40,884 bases of DNA, taken from assembly GCA_028825025.1 (NCBI GenBank), contig JAPKAX010000005.1:1-40884 (forward strand), given 5' to 3'. Source of the stretch: Rhodospirillales bacterium (GTDB lineage: Bacteria; Pseudomonadota; Alphaproteobacteria; Rhodospirillales; Casp-alpha2). Numbering within the stretch: position 1 is the first letter of the stretch; the number at the start of each line of letters is the position of its first letter. A model generated the notes under the pieces. It was not told where the DNA came from and did no database searches. It worked only from the letters and a program-made list of their open reading frames with translations. Positions 10,119 to 22,925 of the stretch are shown here, piece by piece. The position numbers and the translations under genes are program-made.

Positions 10119-10437
10119 TAAGCATTTATTTGAATCTCGCTGGTGATTGTTTTGTGAGCCGGACAGCGTTCTGCGATTTCAAATATTTATTAGCGTTCTT
10201 CTGGGGTTAAGTCACCGTAATAGAAATTTCGGCCTGAATTTGATCTATCATGCCGGTTTCTGCCTCGTACTGTTCACAATCTCCTGCGTGTATTTTATCA
10301 TGACTTAAACGAACTTTAGTGTGTTCTAATTTGTAGCCTTTGCGTTCTGCGTATATGTGCATGGTCATCGATTTACATGCCCTAAGAGCGGCCAACAGCA
10401 AATAATGCGTAGTTGGTCCGCCATCATCGCCGCCTTA
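10119..10437 (-). pseudogene. OsmC-family protein remnant (N-terminus missing, frameshift and stops)
   Basis: Frame A: GGDDGGPTTHYLLLAALRACKSMTMHIYAERKGYKLEHTKVRLSHDKIHAGDC..IDQIQAEISIT; then frame B: GDLTPEER**IFEIAERCPAHKTITSEIQINA*. Confidence 0.8.
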
Positions 10438-10446
10438 TTTAGGAGT

Positions 10447-11850
10447 TTACATGTGAATGACACGGCCATAGGCGTCGAGCACTGATTCGTGCATCATTTC
10501 TGACAAGGTTGGATGTGGGAATACCGTGTGCATTAACTCTTCTTCTGTGGTTTCAAGGCCCATGGCGACTATAAAACCTTGGATTAGTTCAGTAACTTCA
10601 TGCCCAACCATATGCGCGCCTAACAATTGGCCAGTTTTTGCGTCAAATATGGTTTTGACCATGCCGTCGGCTTCACCCAAAGCAATGGCTTTGCCATTAC
10701 CAATGAACGGGAAGCGACCAATATTGACTATTATCCCCTGCTCTTTCGCTTTGGCTTCGGTCAAACCAACGCTGGCAACTTGTGGATGGCAAAAGGTGCA
10801 ACCAGGAATTTGGCTTTTATCTATAGGGTGCACATTTGGCAACCCAGCAATCTTCTCGATACAAATAACGCCTTCATGTTCAGCTTTATGGGCCAACATG
10901 GGCGGGCCAGCCACGTCCCCAATCGCATAAACGCCGGGCTCATCGGTGCGCGAATATTCGTCTGCTATAATGCAGCCTCGGTCCGTTTTGACTTTAGTTG
11001 ATTCTAACCCAATGCCCTCAATGTTACCAACAACGCCTACGGCTGAAATAACCCGATCTACGGTAATTTTGTGAATTTCACCGTTTTCATCTTCAACGGT
11101 GCAAGTGACAGAGTCCGCGGCTTTATCAAGCTTAGTCACTTTGGCTGAGGTCATTATTTTCATGCCATGCTTTTCAAGCTGCTTGCGCGCCAGTTCCGAT
11201 ATCTCTTCATCTTCAACCGGCATCACTTGTTTCATCACTTCAACAACCGTCACATCAGAACCTAAGGTATTGAAAAAGCTTGCAAATTCAATCCCAATTG
11301 CACCCGATCCAATGACCAACAAAGATTTTGGCATGGTGTTAGGGACCAACGCATCAAAGTAGCTCCAAACCAATTTACCATCAGCTTCAAGGCCCGGAAG
11401 GGCGCGCGGACGGGCACCGGTGGCGACAATGATGTGTTTGCCTGTAAGTGCAGGCAACGCTTTGCCGTCTTTTCTAACACTGACTTTGCCCGGGCCGTTA
11501 AGTTTGGCTTCACCGTCAATCACGGTAACTTTATTTTTCTTTAACAAATGCGCCACGCCGCCGGTTAGTTGTTTGGAAACACCGCGCGAACGATCAACGA
11601 CTTTTTGCAAATCAAATTCGATACCGGATGCAGATAACCCATAATCACTGGCGTGCTTCATGTAGTTATAAATTTCAGCGGATCGGAGCAACGCCTTTGT
11701 AGGAATACAGCCCCAATTCAAACAAATGCCACCGATGTGCTTTTTTTCTATAACGCAAGTTTTCATGCCCAACTGAGCAGCCCGAATAGCGGTTACGTAC
11801 CCGCCGGGGCCTGCACCAATGATTACAACGTCAAAATTTGTATCTGCCAT
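10447..11850 (-). CDS. lpd: Dihydrolipoamide dehydrogenase (E3)
   Basis: MADTNFDVVIIGAGPGGYVTAIRAAQLG, GGICLNWGCIPTKALL, HPHPTLSE-type C-terminus (FPHPTLSEMMHESVLDA); start MADTNFD at 11850, not 11997. Confidence 0.96.
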   Translation of the reverse strand: MADTNFDVVIIGAGPGGYVTAIRAAQLGMKTCVIEKKHIGGICLNWGCIPTKALLRSAEIYNYMKHASDYGLSASGIEFDLQKVVDRSRGVSKQLTGGVAHLLKKNKVTVIDGEAKLNGPGKVSVRKDGKALPALTGKHIIVATGARPRALPGLEADGKLVWSYFDALVPNTMPKSLLVIGSGAIGIEFASFFNTLGSDVTVVEVMKQVMPVEDEEISELARKQLEKHGMKIMTSAKVTKLDKAADSVTCTVEDENGEIHKITVDRVISAVGVVGNIEGIGLESTKVKTDRGCIIADEYSRTDEPGVYAIGDVAGPPMLAHKAEHEGVICIEKIAGLPNVHPIDKSQIPGCTFCHPQVASVGLTEAKAKEQGIIVNIGRFPFIGNGKAIALGEADGMVKTIFDAKTGQLLGAHMVGHEVTELIQGFIVAMGLETTEEELMHTVFPHPTLSEMMHESVLDAYGRVIHM

Positions 11851-12215
11851 TTTTTGTATCCGTAAAAGTGTTGCGCGGGTGAGTTTATTTGCTTCGGTAT
11901 CGTCTGTATAGGTCATGCCCTGTTTTTCAAATAAAATAGCCTGACATTCAGTTGGTGCGACGGGTTTATGCTCGACGACATAGGGAACAACGATCATTCC
12001 GCCTTTACCTATATGGATAATTTTGTCTCAAAAATGCATTTAGAAAGCTCCATCAATAACGAAAACATCTCGTCTTCATCGTCGTGTTTGTACCAAACAA
12101 ATTTGCCTTCAAGCTTTAGGACTTTTATATCATAATTATCAACGGTGCTAACCAATGCCGTAAATCAGAGCTGTTCTTCGGCGCTTTGTTTTTCAGCAAT
12201 GTTAATCTTGTCCAT
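11851..12215 (-). pseudogene. Small cupin-domain protein remnant between pdhC and lpd
   Basis: MDKINIAEKQSAEEQL*FTALVSTVDNYDIKVLKLEGKFVWYKHDDEDEMFSLLMELSKCIFETKLSI* ... frameshift ... GGMIVVPYVVEHKPVAPTECQAILFEKQGMTYTDDTEANKLTRATLLRIQ. Confidence 0.8.
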
Positions 12216-12230
12216 ATTGGTATACCTGAC

Positions 12231-13535
12231 TTAAAGCATCAACTGCATGGGATCTTCCAAAATCGTCTTTAAGTCTTTCATCATAGCCGCTGCTGGTGCG
12301 CCATCGATGCACCGGTGATCAACAGCCAACGTCAGCGACATTACGGTTGCGATGGCTAATGCTCCGTCTTTAACAACCGGGCGCTGTTCACCCGCACCAA
12401 CGGATAAAATCCCACCTTGCGGTGGGTTGATGATCGAATTGAACGACTTTACGCCAAACATGCCTAAGTTTGAGATCGTAAATGTGCCGCCTTGGTATTC
12501 TTCTGGCTTCAATTTACCGTCTCGCGCTTTTCTGGCTAACTCTTTGACTTCGCTTGATATTGCCGCCAAACCTTTACCGCCTGCATCCTTAACAACAGGC
12601 GTAATTAATCCGCCTTCAATGGCAACGGCAATGGAAACATCAACGCGGCTGAATTTCAAAATAGCTTCGTCCGTATAAGCCACATTGCAATCTGGATTAC
12701 GTTTCAGGCTTATGGCTACGGCTTTAACAATGAAGTCGTTGACGGATAATTTATAATCCGCACCGTCGCGCTCATTAAGCTGTTTACGAAATACCATTAA
12801 TTCATCCATTTCAACATCGGTTGCGATATTGAAATGTGGGATGTCGCGAGCTGATTCAGTTAGACGTTTTCCAATCATTTTACGCATGTTTGAATGGTTT
12901 GTTGCCTCAAATTCTGGCATTAAACCAAAGATCGGATCATTTGTTGATACCGATGCGGCCGCGGGAGCTGAACTTTGCGCAGCGGCAGGTGCAACCGGTT
13001 GAGCTGTAACTGGAGCTGGAGCAGCAGCAGTGCCTGTTCCAGACGCAATTGCCACTTCAACATCGCTTTTAACAATGCGGCCGTGGGGTCCAGAGCCTGA
13101 AATTTGGCTTAAATCGAGACCATTTTGTTGGGCGATACGTTTTGCCAGTGGGCTTGCGAACAGTCGTTCGCCTGATGCTTGTGCTGAGACAGGTGCGGGT
13201 GCAGCGGCTGCGGGTTGAGCTATAGCAGCAACTTCAACTGGAGCAGCAACGGCAGCCAGGGCTGCTTCAGCTGTTATATCACCAGCGCTTTCGCCTTCTT
13301 CGAGCAATACGGCTATGGGCGTGTTGACCAACACGCCTTCAGTGCCTTCAGCAACTAGAATTCTACCCAATACGCCTTCATCAACGGCTTCAACTTCCAT
13401 TGTTGCTTTATCGGTCTCAATTTCGCATAGGATATCGCCACTTTCCACAACGTCGCCTTCTGATTTCATCCATTTAGCCAAACCGCCTTCGGTCATCGTT
13501 GGCGACAGGGCGGGCATTAAAATTTGTATTGGCAT
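12231..13535 (-). CDS. pdhC: Pyruvate dehydrogenase complex E2, dihydrolipoamide acetyltransferase
   Basis: Lipoyl domain ([13 protein letters not shown]), E3-binding domain (FASPLAKRIAQQNGLDLSQISGSGPHGRI), catalytic DHRCIDGAPAA. Confidence 0.97.
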   Translation of the reverse strand: MPIQILMPALSPTMTEGGLAKWMKSEGDVVESGDILCEIETDKATMEVEAVDEGVLGRILVAEGTEGVLVNTPIAVLLEEGESAGDITAEAALAAVAAPVEVAAIAQPAAAAPAPVSAQASGERLFASPLAKRIAQQNGLDLSQISGSGPHGRIVKSDVEVAIASGTGTAAAPAPVTAQPVAPAAAQSSAPAAASVSTNDPIFGLMPEFEATNHSNMRKMIGKRLTESARDIPHFNIATDVEMDELMVFRKQLNERDGADYKLSVNDFIVKAVAISLKRNPDCNVAYTDEAILKFSRVDVSIAVAIEGGLITPVVKDAGGKGLAAISSEVKELARKARDGKLKPEEYQGGTFTISNLGMFGVKSFNSIINPPQGGILSVGAGEQRPVVKDGALAIATVMSLTLAVDHRCIDGAPAAAMMKDLKTILEDPMQLML

Positions 13536-13550
13536 TATATATCCCCTTCC

Positions 13551-14927
13551 CTAACGGTAGCAGACGGTTTTTACCGCCTCTACTATTTGTGGCGGCTTTG
13601 GTAAGGCCAATTGTTCTAAATTGGCGGCATATGGCATCGGCACATCTTCGCATGATACGCGGCCAACCGGTGCATCTAAATAATCAAACGCATGTTCCAT
13701 AATTTGCGCCGCTATTTCAGCACCAATTCCACAGGTTGGCCAACTTTCTTCAACGTTGACCAAGCGGTTGGTTTTTTTAACAGAAGTAATCACCGTTTCC
13801 ATATCTAGAGGGCGTAAGGAACGCAGGTTAATAACTTCAGCCTCAATGCCTTCTTTAGATAAGAGCTCTGCCGCTTGCATCGCTAAACCTACCGATATAG
13901 CATAGGCCGTAATGGTGACATCAGATCCAACGCGCTCGATTTTGGCTTTTCCAATAGGGACAACAAAATCGGGATCATCAGGAACATCAAAGGTTTGTCC
14001 GTACATAATCTCGTTTTCGAGGACAATAACCGGGTTGTTGTCACGAATGGCAGCTTTCAACAAACCCTTAGCATCTTCACCCGACCAAGGGGCCACAACT
14101 TTTAAGCCCGGAACATGGGCATACAATGCCGCATAACACTGTGAATGCTGAGCTCCAACGCGGGCTGCTGCACCATTAGCACCACGGAAAACCATCGGAG
14201 CGCTCATTTGCCCACCCGACATATAGCGGGTTTTTGCAGCTGAATTGATGATTTGATCTAGCGCTTGGACGGCAAAATTAAAAGTCATAAACTCAACAAT
14301 CGGGCGCAAACCACCAAAAGCAGCGCCAACGCCAAGTCCAGTAAAACCATGCTCAGTGATTGGCGTATCAATCACACGTTTTTCACCAAATTCGTCTAAT
14401 AAACCTTGTGAAACTTTATAAGCGCCCTGGTATTGTGCAACTTCTTCACCCATCAAAAAAACGCGGTCATCGGTGCGCATTTCTTCGGCCATGGCATCGC
14501 GCAAAGCTTCGCGAACGGTCATATTGGTCCGTGATCCTGTGTATTCAGGTTCAGGCGCGATAGCTGGCTGGCTTGGTGCTGATGCGACTTCTGCAGGAGC
14601 CGGTGTATCGACAACAGGTGCTGATACGGGTTCAACTTTAAGTGCTGGTGCTCCACCAACATTATCGGCAGCGCTGGCGTCTTCACCCTCTTCCAAAATA
14701 ACAGCGATCAAAGCATTCACCAAAACGCCCTCTGTGCCCTCTGGGACCAGAATTTTGCCCATAGTGCCTTCATCAATGGCTTCAACTTCCATGGTCGCTT
14801 TATCGGTTTCGATCTCGCACAAAACGTCACCGCTTTCGATTGCGTCGCCCACTTGTTTGAGCCACTTGGCGATGGTGCCTTCGGTCATGGTCGGCGATAG
14901 CGCCGGCATCAGGACTTGAATGGCCAT
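13551..14927 (-). CDS. pdhB: Pyruvate dehydrogenase E1 beta subunit with N-terminal lipoyl domain
   Basis: N-terminal lipoyl domain [17 protein letters not shown]...[11 protein letters not shown] then [15 protein letters not shown]...[18 protein letters not shown]. Confidence 0.97.
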   Translation of the reverse strand: MAIQVLMPALSPTMTEGTIAKWLKQVGDAIESGDVLCEIETDKATMEVEAIDEGTMGKILVPEGTEGVLVNALIAVILEEGEDASAADNVGGAPALKVEPVSAPVVDTPAPAEVASAPSQPAIAPEPEYTGSRTNMTVREALRDAMAEEMRTDDRVFLMGEEVAQYQGAYKVSQGLLDEFGEKRVIDTPITEHGFTGLGVGAAFGGLRPIVEFMTFNFAVQALDQIINSAAKTRYMSGGQMSAPMVFRGANGAAARVGAQHSQCYAALYAHVPGLKVVAPWSGEDAKGLLKAAIRDNNPVIVLENEIMYGQTFDVPDDPDFVVPIGKAKIERVGSDVTITAYAISVGLAMQAAELLSKEGIEAEVINLRSLRPLDMETVITSVKKTNRLVNVEESWPTCGIGAEIAAQIMEHAFDYLDAPVGRVSCEDVPMPYAANLEQLALPKPPQIVEAVKTVCYR

Positions 14928-14972
14928 ATTATACCTCTTCCCGTTTGGGTCTAAATATTAATCAATTGTAAG

Positions 14973-16013
14973 TTAAGATTCTGCGTAAATATCAGTATAC
15001 AGTTCCAATGGATCCGGCTCTTGGCTTTCCTGTGCAAATTCAGCGGCTGCCGTCACAATGCCTTTGAGCTGTTTATCTAGGTCTTTCAATGAAGCTTCAT
15101 CGGAAATATTTTGAGCAAAAATCCGGTCACGTAACATATCGATAGGGTCTGTTTCTTGACGAACCTTGGCGACTTCCTCTTTCGACCGGTATTTGGCTGG
15201 GTCTGACATCGAATGGCCCCGGTACCTGTAGGTTTTCATTTCCAGAATAAACGGCCCTTTTCCGGAACGGCACCACTCATTGGCTTCTTCACCCGCTGCC
15301 CTAACAGCTACAACATCCATACCGTCGACTTGTTTGCCTGGGATGTTAAACGAGTCGCCACGTTTATATAAATCAATTACAGCTGATGCCCGCTCGATCG
15401 ATGTGCCCATGCCGTACCTGTTGTTTTCAATAACATAAACAATAGGTAGTTTCCAAAGCGATGCCATGTTGAACGCTTCATAAATTTGACCTTGGTTGAT
15501 TGCTCCATCACCGCAGTAAGCGTGGTTTACGCCGCCATCTTCTTTGTATTTATGGGCGAAGGCTAAGCCTGTACCCAATGGCATTTGTGCACCAACAATA
15601 CCGTGCCCACCAAAAAAGTTCTTTTCGCGGCTGAACATATGCATCGAGCCGCCCTTGCCTTTTGAATAACCACCCCGACGACCCGTCAATTCAGCCATTA
15701 CGCCTTTGGGGTCCATATCATAAGCAATCATGTGGCCGTGGTCGCGGTAACTGGTGATGACCGTATCTTGTTTTTTCGATGCGGCCTTCATACCAACAAC
15801 AACGGCTTCCTGGCCAATGTAAAGGTGGCAAAAACCACCAATCAGGCCCATTCCATAAAGTTGCCCGGCTTTTTCTTCGAAGCGGCGAATGAGCAGCATT
15901 TGACGATAGAACTCTAATAGTTCTTCAGGAGATGCATCATTACTTTTTTTAGGTTTTGACGTGGCAGATTTTGAGGTGGTTTTTTTTGTTTCAGATTTTG
16001 GTGCGCGTGCCAT
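14973..16013 (-). CDS. pdhA: Pyruvate dehydrogenase E1 alpha subunit
   Basis: YRQMLLIRRFEEKAGQLYGMGLIGGFCHLYIGQEA, GDGAINQGQIYEAFNMASLWKLP (TPP motif), YRYRGHSMSDPAKYR. Confidence 0.97.
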   Translation of the reverse strand: MARAPKSETKKTTSKSATSKPKKSNDASPEELLEFYRQMLLIRRFEEKAGQLYGMGLIGGFCHLYIGQEAVVVGMKAASKKQDTVITSYRDHGHMIAYDMDPKGVMAELTGRRGGYSKGKGGSMHMFSREKNFFGGHGIVGAQMPLGTGLAFAHKYKEDGGVNHAYCGDGAINQGQIYEAFNMASLWKLPIVYVIENNRYGMGTSIERASAVIDLYKRGDSFNIPGKQVDGMDVVAVRAAGEEANEWCRSGKGPFILEMKTYRYRGHSMSDPAKYRSKEEVAKVRQETDPIDMLRDRIFAQNISDEASLKDLDKQLKGIVTAAAEFAQESQEPDPLELYTDIYAES

Positions 16014-16214
16014 GGATCATCCCTTGATCGGTTGCAAACTGTGTTGCTTGTTTTATCAATTTAATCGACAAGGATAATCAATTCAACAATTTATCGGCCT
16101 ATTAAATGGTTAAAAGTGCATGTTTATGAAATAATTAACATTTTTTTGGTTAATTAACGCTTATTTTATAAAAAACTAAATTATGCGACCTTAATTACCT
16201 GTTCTATATCAGAT

Positions 16215-16502
16215 TCATCGAGATAGTTTATCCAAGGCCATAAACACCCAGATTGGACCTAAGTAATCTTTTAGATTTATCCGGTTAGGTAATAAATCTT
16301 TTGTTGATTGTTGCCATGCATCTTTGGCTTCGATGGCCGACCAGTAAGATATTTTTACATGGTTTTCATCTGCATCAATATCAGATGTGAAACCTAAAAA
16401 GGATGCGCGCAGAATTGCTGCTGAAACCAAAGTAGCTATGGCTTTTGAATACAGCCCAGCGTCCCCGCCTTCCTCAATAGGATGGCGAAGAACGCGGCGT
16501 TT
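16215..16502 (-). pseudogene. Antibiotic biosynthesis monooxygenase (ABM)-like domain, start codon apparently lost
   Basis: RRVLRHPIEEGGDAGLYSKAIATLVSAAILRASFLGFTSDIDADENHVKISYWSAIEAKDAWQQ; the homologous N-terminus is readable upstream of the first ATG (16430) until an in-frame TAA. Confidence 0.5.
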
Positions 16503-16507
16503 TTAAA

Positions 16508-16957
16508 TTACTGAACGGCTTCATGGCCCAGCAACTCGGCAATCATTGGAAATGCACTGAAAACAAGCGCTCCAATGGACGCTGACATTGAGCTTTCGGG
16601 GGTCGCCCTGATACCTGAGCATAATTTTTTGAGTGATCCAATTTTACAATTAACTAAGGAAACACGAATAGCGCAAGTTTCTTTCAAAGCTTGCCCACTA
16701 AATTTTTCACGAATCTGATTATCGCCTTTGTGTTCCCAAGCTTTCTCTGAATCCATATCAGCCCAATAAGAAACAGTTACCCACTTCCCTTGTTTGTTCC
16801 ACGTCGTCTCGAGTCCTAAAAAACCCGGTTGATGTGGTGCAATAGAGACCATTTCATCGGTCGGTGATATTTCATCGTCAAACGTTTTGATGTTTTCTCC
16901 GTCATTTATCATTGCTGCATAAAACGGTGGTATTAATTTTTCTACTAAACTAGCCAT
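16508..16957 (-). CDS. ABM-like (dimeric alpha/beta barrel) domain protein
   Basis: ISPTDEMVSIAPHQPGFLGLETTWNKQGKWVTVSYWADMDSEKAWEHKGDNQI. Confidence 0.65.
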   Translation of the reverse strand: MASLVEKLIPPFYAAMINDGENIKTFDDEISPTDEMVSIAPHQPGFLGLETTWNKQGKWVTVSYWADMDSEKAWEHKGDNQIREKFSGQALKETCAIRVSLVNCKIGSLKKLCSGIRATPESSMSASIGALVFSAFPMIAELLGHEAVQ

Positions 16958-17280
16958 TATTTTTTCCTTTTTTGATCAAGAGCAACTATGTCGTCAACAT
17001 GACCGTAATTGAGCATGATCCGAGCTCGCTCTTCGAGCATATCCGGATCTAGACTTTCTGGATGAAGTAAACGTACCTGCTGCTCTAATTTTTGCCGTTC
17101 TTTGGTAATTTTATTTAAACGGACACTTGCGACCTCAATATGTTGGCGTAATTTCCACCATGCCATCAATCCTCGGTCCCCCTGAACGGCGTGGAAACCA
17201 AAGTAGGCTAACGCCGAAATCCCAAGAACTGGGCCAATTACGTGACGCGCCCGCTTGCGCATTTCTTTAAAAATACTCAT
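16957..17280 (-). CDS. Septum formation initiator family protein (FtsB/DivIC)
   Basis: 107 aa; one TM segment then coiled coil ending HPESLDPDMLEERARIMLNYGHVDDIV; between eno and pdh genes. Confidence 0.88.
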   Translation of the reverse strand: MSIFKEMRKRARHVIGPVLGISALAYFGFHAVQGDRGLMAWWKLRQHIEVASVRLNKITKERQKLEQQVRLLHPESLDPDMLEERARIMLNYGHVDDIVALDQKRKK

Positions 17281-17395
17281 TTAAACCGCGAACCTTCGTT
17301 TCCCAACTCATTTCACAGTCCCAACCCATTTTAAATGATGGACTGAAACTATTAACAAGCAGTTAGAGAACGTATTTATGGCATAAAAAAGAGAA

Positions 17396-18694
<1,299 letters not shown>

Positions 18695-18791
18695 TTAAGT
18701 GAAAAGTCCGGAATTCATAGCGTTTTGCTTATCACCAAGCAAGTTAATGTCTTTTTGTTTTGTCGTATGTAATCTTTAATTAAAAGGCCAC

Positions 18792-19766
18792 TCACTCAAA
18801 CAATAATTCTGAACGATCCGTTGCTGGTGCAGGTGTTGGGCTTAATGCTGAAATTTCTGCGCGTAATTCAGGCGTCATATCGATGTTTACAGAAGCTAAA
18901 GAAGGAGCTAGTTGTTCGACGCTTCGGGCACCAATTATAGGGCTGGTTACGCCCGGGTGAGCACCAACCCACGATACGGCTAAACTTACAGGATGGAGGC
19001 CTTTTGTCGCTGCAAGTGCTGTAAAAGCTTCCGCCGTATCAAATAACCAGTCATCATGATAACGCTGCGCATACTTAGAATTACTGACTATACGTCCGCC
19101 ATTAGGGCGTTTGTCAGGGCCGTACTTCCCACTCAACAAGCCACCACCGACTGGGCTATAAGTGATGACGCCAATTTCTTCTGATTGGGCCAAAGAAAGT
19201 ATTTCTATTTCGGCTTGGCGTTTAACCAAAGAGTACATGGGTTGTAAAACATCAAACCGGGCCCAGCCCTGGCGTTCTGAAATCCCTAAGGCTTTAGCAA
19301 TTTGCCAAGCGGCATAATTACTTGCACCTAAATACAAAACTTTACCGCTTTGCACCAAAGTCTCTAAGGCGCGTAATGTTTCCTCAAGGGGGGTGTTGTC
19401 ATCCCAATGGTGCATGAACTGGATATCAATGCGGTCTGTGCCAAGGCGTTTTAGGCTATCTTCAACCGATTTTATAATATTGCGACGATTGCCGCCGCCC
19501 GAATTGCGGTCTTTGCTCATGCTGGTGAAGCATTTGCTCGTCAATATAATATTATCGCGCTCACTTTTGATGAGCCCGCCCAAAATTTCTTCGGCTTTTC
19601 CACCACTGTAACCATTTGCGCAATCGAAAAAATTGATCCCGCTGTCGCGGCAAGCTTTGTACATTTTGGCAGATTCTGCTGCGTCAGAATCGCCACCAAA
19701 AGACATGGTTCCAAAACATAGTTCAGAGACTTCAATGCCTGTACGTCCCAAATAATTATACTTCAT
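18792..19766 (-). CDS. Aldo/keto reductase
   Basis: MKYNYLGRTGIEVSELCFGTMSFG, FFDCANGYSGGKAEEILG, GASNYAAWQI, YSPVGGGLLSGKY. Confidence 0.93.
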   Translation of the reverse strand: MKYNYLGRTGIEVSELCFGTMSFGGDSDAAESAKMYKACRDSGINFFDCANGYSGGKAEEILGGLIKSERDNIILTSKCFTSMSKDRNSGGGNRRNIIKSVEDSLKRLGTDRIDIQFMHHWDDNTPLEETLRALETLVQSGKVLYLGASNYAAWQIAKALGISERQGWARFDVLQPMYSLVKRQAEIEILSLAQSEEIGVITYSPVGGGLLSGKYGPDKRPNGGRIVSNSKYAQRYHDDWLFDTAEAFTALAATKGLHPVSLAVSWVGAHPGVTSPIIGARSVEQLAPSLASVNIDMTPELRAEISALSPTPAPATDRSELLFE

Positions 19767-19817
19767 AGATCACTCCGATTTGTAAATATGGGATTGTTTT
19801 ATAATGTACTTTTAAAG

Positions 19818-20663
19818 TTACGATATATCTACGGGTCGTGATTTAGCAACAGCATCGAATGCCATCAAGGTTTCAATAACCGATCGGATTTGATCAAGGG
19901 GAATCATGTTTGGACCATCGGAAGGGGCTGTATCTGGGTCTTGATGGGTTTCCATAAATACCGCTGCAACGCCTACCGATACGGCGGCGCGGGCTAATAC
20001 GGGTGCAAATTCACGTTGTCCACCGCTTGTTGACCCCTGCCCGCCTGGTTGTTGGACGGAATGGGTTGCATCAAAGACAACGGGACATCCGGTTTTTGCC
20101 AAAATCGGCAAAGAGCGCATATCAGATACGAGTGTATTGTAGCCAAAGCTGGCTCCACGTTCACAAACCATAACCCGCTTGTTTCCGGTCTCTTCTATTT
20201 TGGTGACCACGTTAGCCATGTCCCAAGGAGCCAAAAATTGGCCTTTTTTGACATTAATTGCAGCCCCAGACTCACCCGCAGCAACCAATAAATCTGTTTG
20301 GCGGCACAAGAATGCTGGTATCTGAAGCACGTCGACTACCGTTGCGACTTCAGAGCATTGCCCGGCTTCATGGATATCAGTTAAGACCGGGCAGCCAAGT
20401 TCAGATTTAATGTCAGAAAAAATTTTAAGCGCTTTATTAATTCCAATGCCGCGCTGGCTGGATGAACTGGTTCTGTTGGCTTTATCAAATGATGATTTAT
20501 AGACCAAACCAAAACCCAACTCGTCCGATATTTCTTTTAATGCACCAGCCATGTCCATGGCGTGTCCAGGGCTTTCCATAGCGCAAGGACCTGCGAAAAT
20601 GGTGATGGGCTTGTCGTTGCCGATAGTTATGTCACCAACTTGCACATGTTTGATCGTTGTCAT
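19818..20663 (-). CDS. kdsA: 3-deoxy-8-phosphooctulonate synthase
   Basis: FAGPCAMES, YKSSFDKANRTSSSSQRG, TDIHEAGQ, FDATHSVQQPGGQGSTSGGQREF. Confidence 0.97.
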   Translation of the reverse strand: MTTIKHVQVGDITIGNDKPITIFAGPCAMESPGHAMDMAGALKEISDELGFGLVYKSSFDKANRTSSSSQRGIGINKALKIFSDIKSELGCPVLTDIHEAGQCSEVATVVDVLQIPAFLCRQTDLLVAAGESGAAINVKKGQFLAPWDMANVVTKIEETGNKRVMVCERGASFGYNTLVSDMRSLPILAKTGCPVVFDATHSVQQPGGQGSTSGGQREFAPVLARAAVSVGVAAVFMETHQDPDTAPSDGPNMIPLDQIRSVIETLMAFDAVAKSRPVDIS

Positions 20664-20665
20664 TA

Positions 20666-22393
<1,728 letters not shown>

Positions 22394-22396
22394 TTA

Positions 22397-22723
22397 CTAG
22401 TTGGCTACGGGGGCCGCTGGTTCAGATGGAACGGCGAGCTTTTCAATTGCGGGTAAAGGAGCATCGAGAATTGATTTCGATTCGCGTCCTTGCCCGGCCA
22501 TAATAGCCATAGTCAAGCTGGTGCACATAAAACCTGCTGCCAAAATAGCCGTTGTCCGGGTCAATAAATTAGAAGCTGCACGGCCCGTCATAAGGCCGCC
22601 CATTCCGCCACCCTGACCGCCGCCGCCCATTCCTAGTCCGCCGCCTTCGTTCTTTTGTAAAAGAACTGCGCAAACCAACGAGATTGCGAGCAATAAATGA
22701 ATAACCAAAACAACTTGTTGCAT
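22397..22723 (-). CDS. secG: Preprotein translocase subunit SecG
   Basis: MQQVVLVIHLLLAISLVCAVLLQKNEGGGLGMGGGGQGGGMGG...LTRTTAILAAGFM. Confidence 0.95.
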   Translation of the reverse strand: MQQVVLVIHLLLAISLVCAVLLQKNEGGGLGMGGGGQGGGMGGLMTGRAASNLLTRTTAILAAGFMCTSLTMAIMAGQGRESKSILDAPLPAIEKLAVPSEPAAPVAN

Positions 22724-22925
22724 AATAAGGTTCCGATATCGTCTTCGTCTAACGGGGTTAAAAAAACTATAACAACCCAATGAATTTCAATTTTCAAATG
22801 ATGTAATCGGTCTGGACCTAAAACACCAGTGAAAAGGCACTCTTTATCCCACTTTTGATTACCGATTGCAGAGTTTTATGTATTCTGAGCAGAATACAGC
22901 TTATTTTCAATTTATGGAGGTGGTT

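Noticed and set aside
10526-11001. Plus-strand ORFs of 134 and 124 aa opposite lpd
   Set aside because: Shadow ORFs of a strongly conserved enzyme gene.
11851-11997. N-terminal extension of Lpd as a targeting or lipoyl-type domain
   Set aside because: It reads as a cupin C-terminus continuing from upstream cupin fragments, and MADTNFDVVIIGAGPGG is the normal E3 start.
14473-14919. 148-aa plus-strand ORF and the similar plus-strand ORF at 13315-13554
   Set aside because: Both are antisense shadows of the duplicated lipoyl domains of pdhB and pdhC; their mutual similarity is a by-product.
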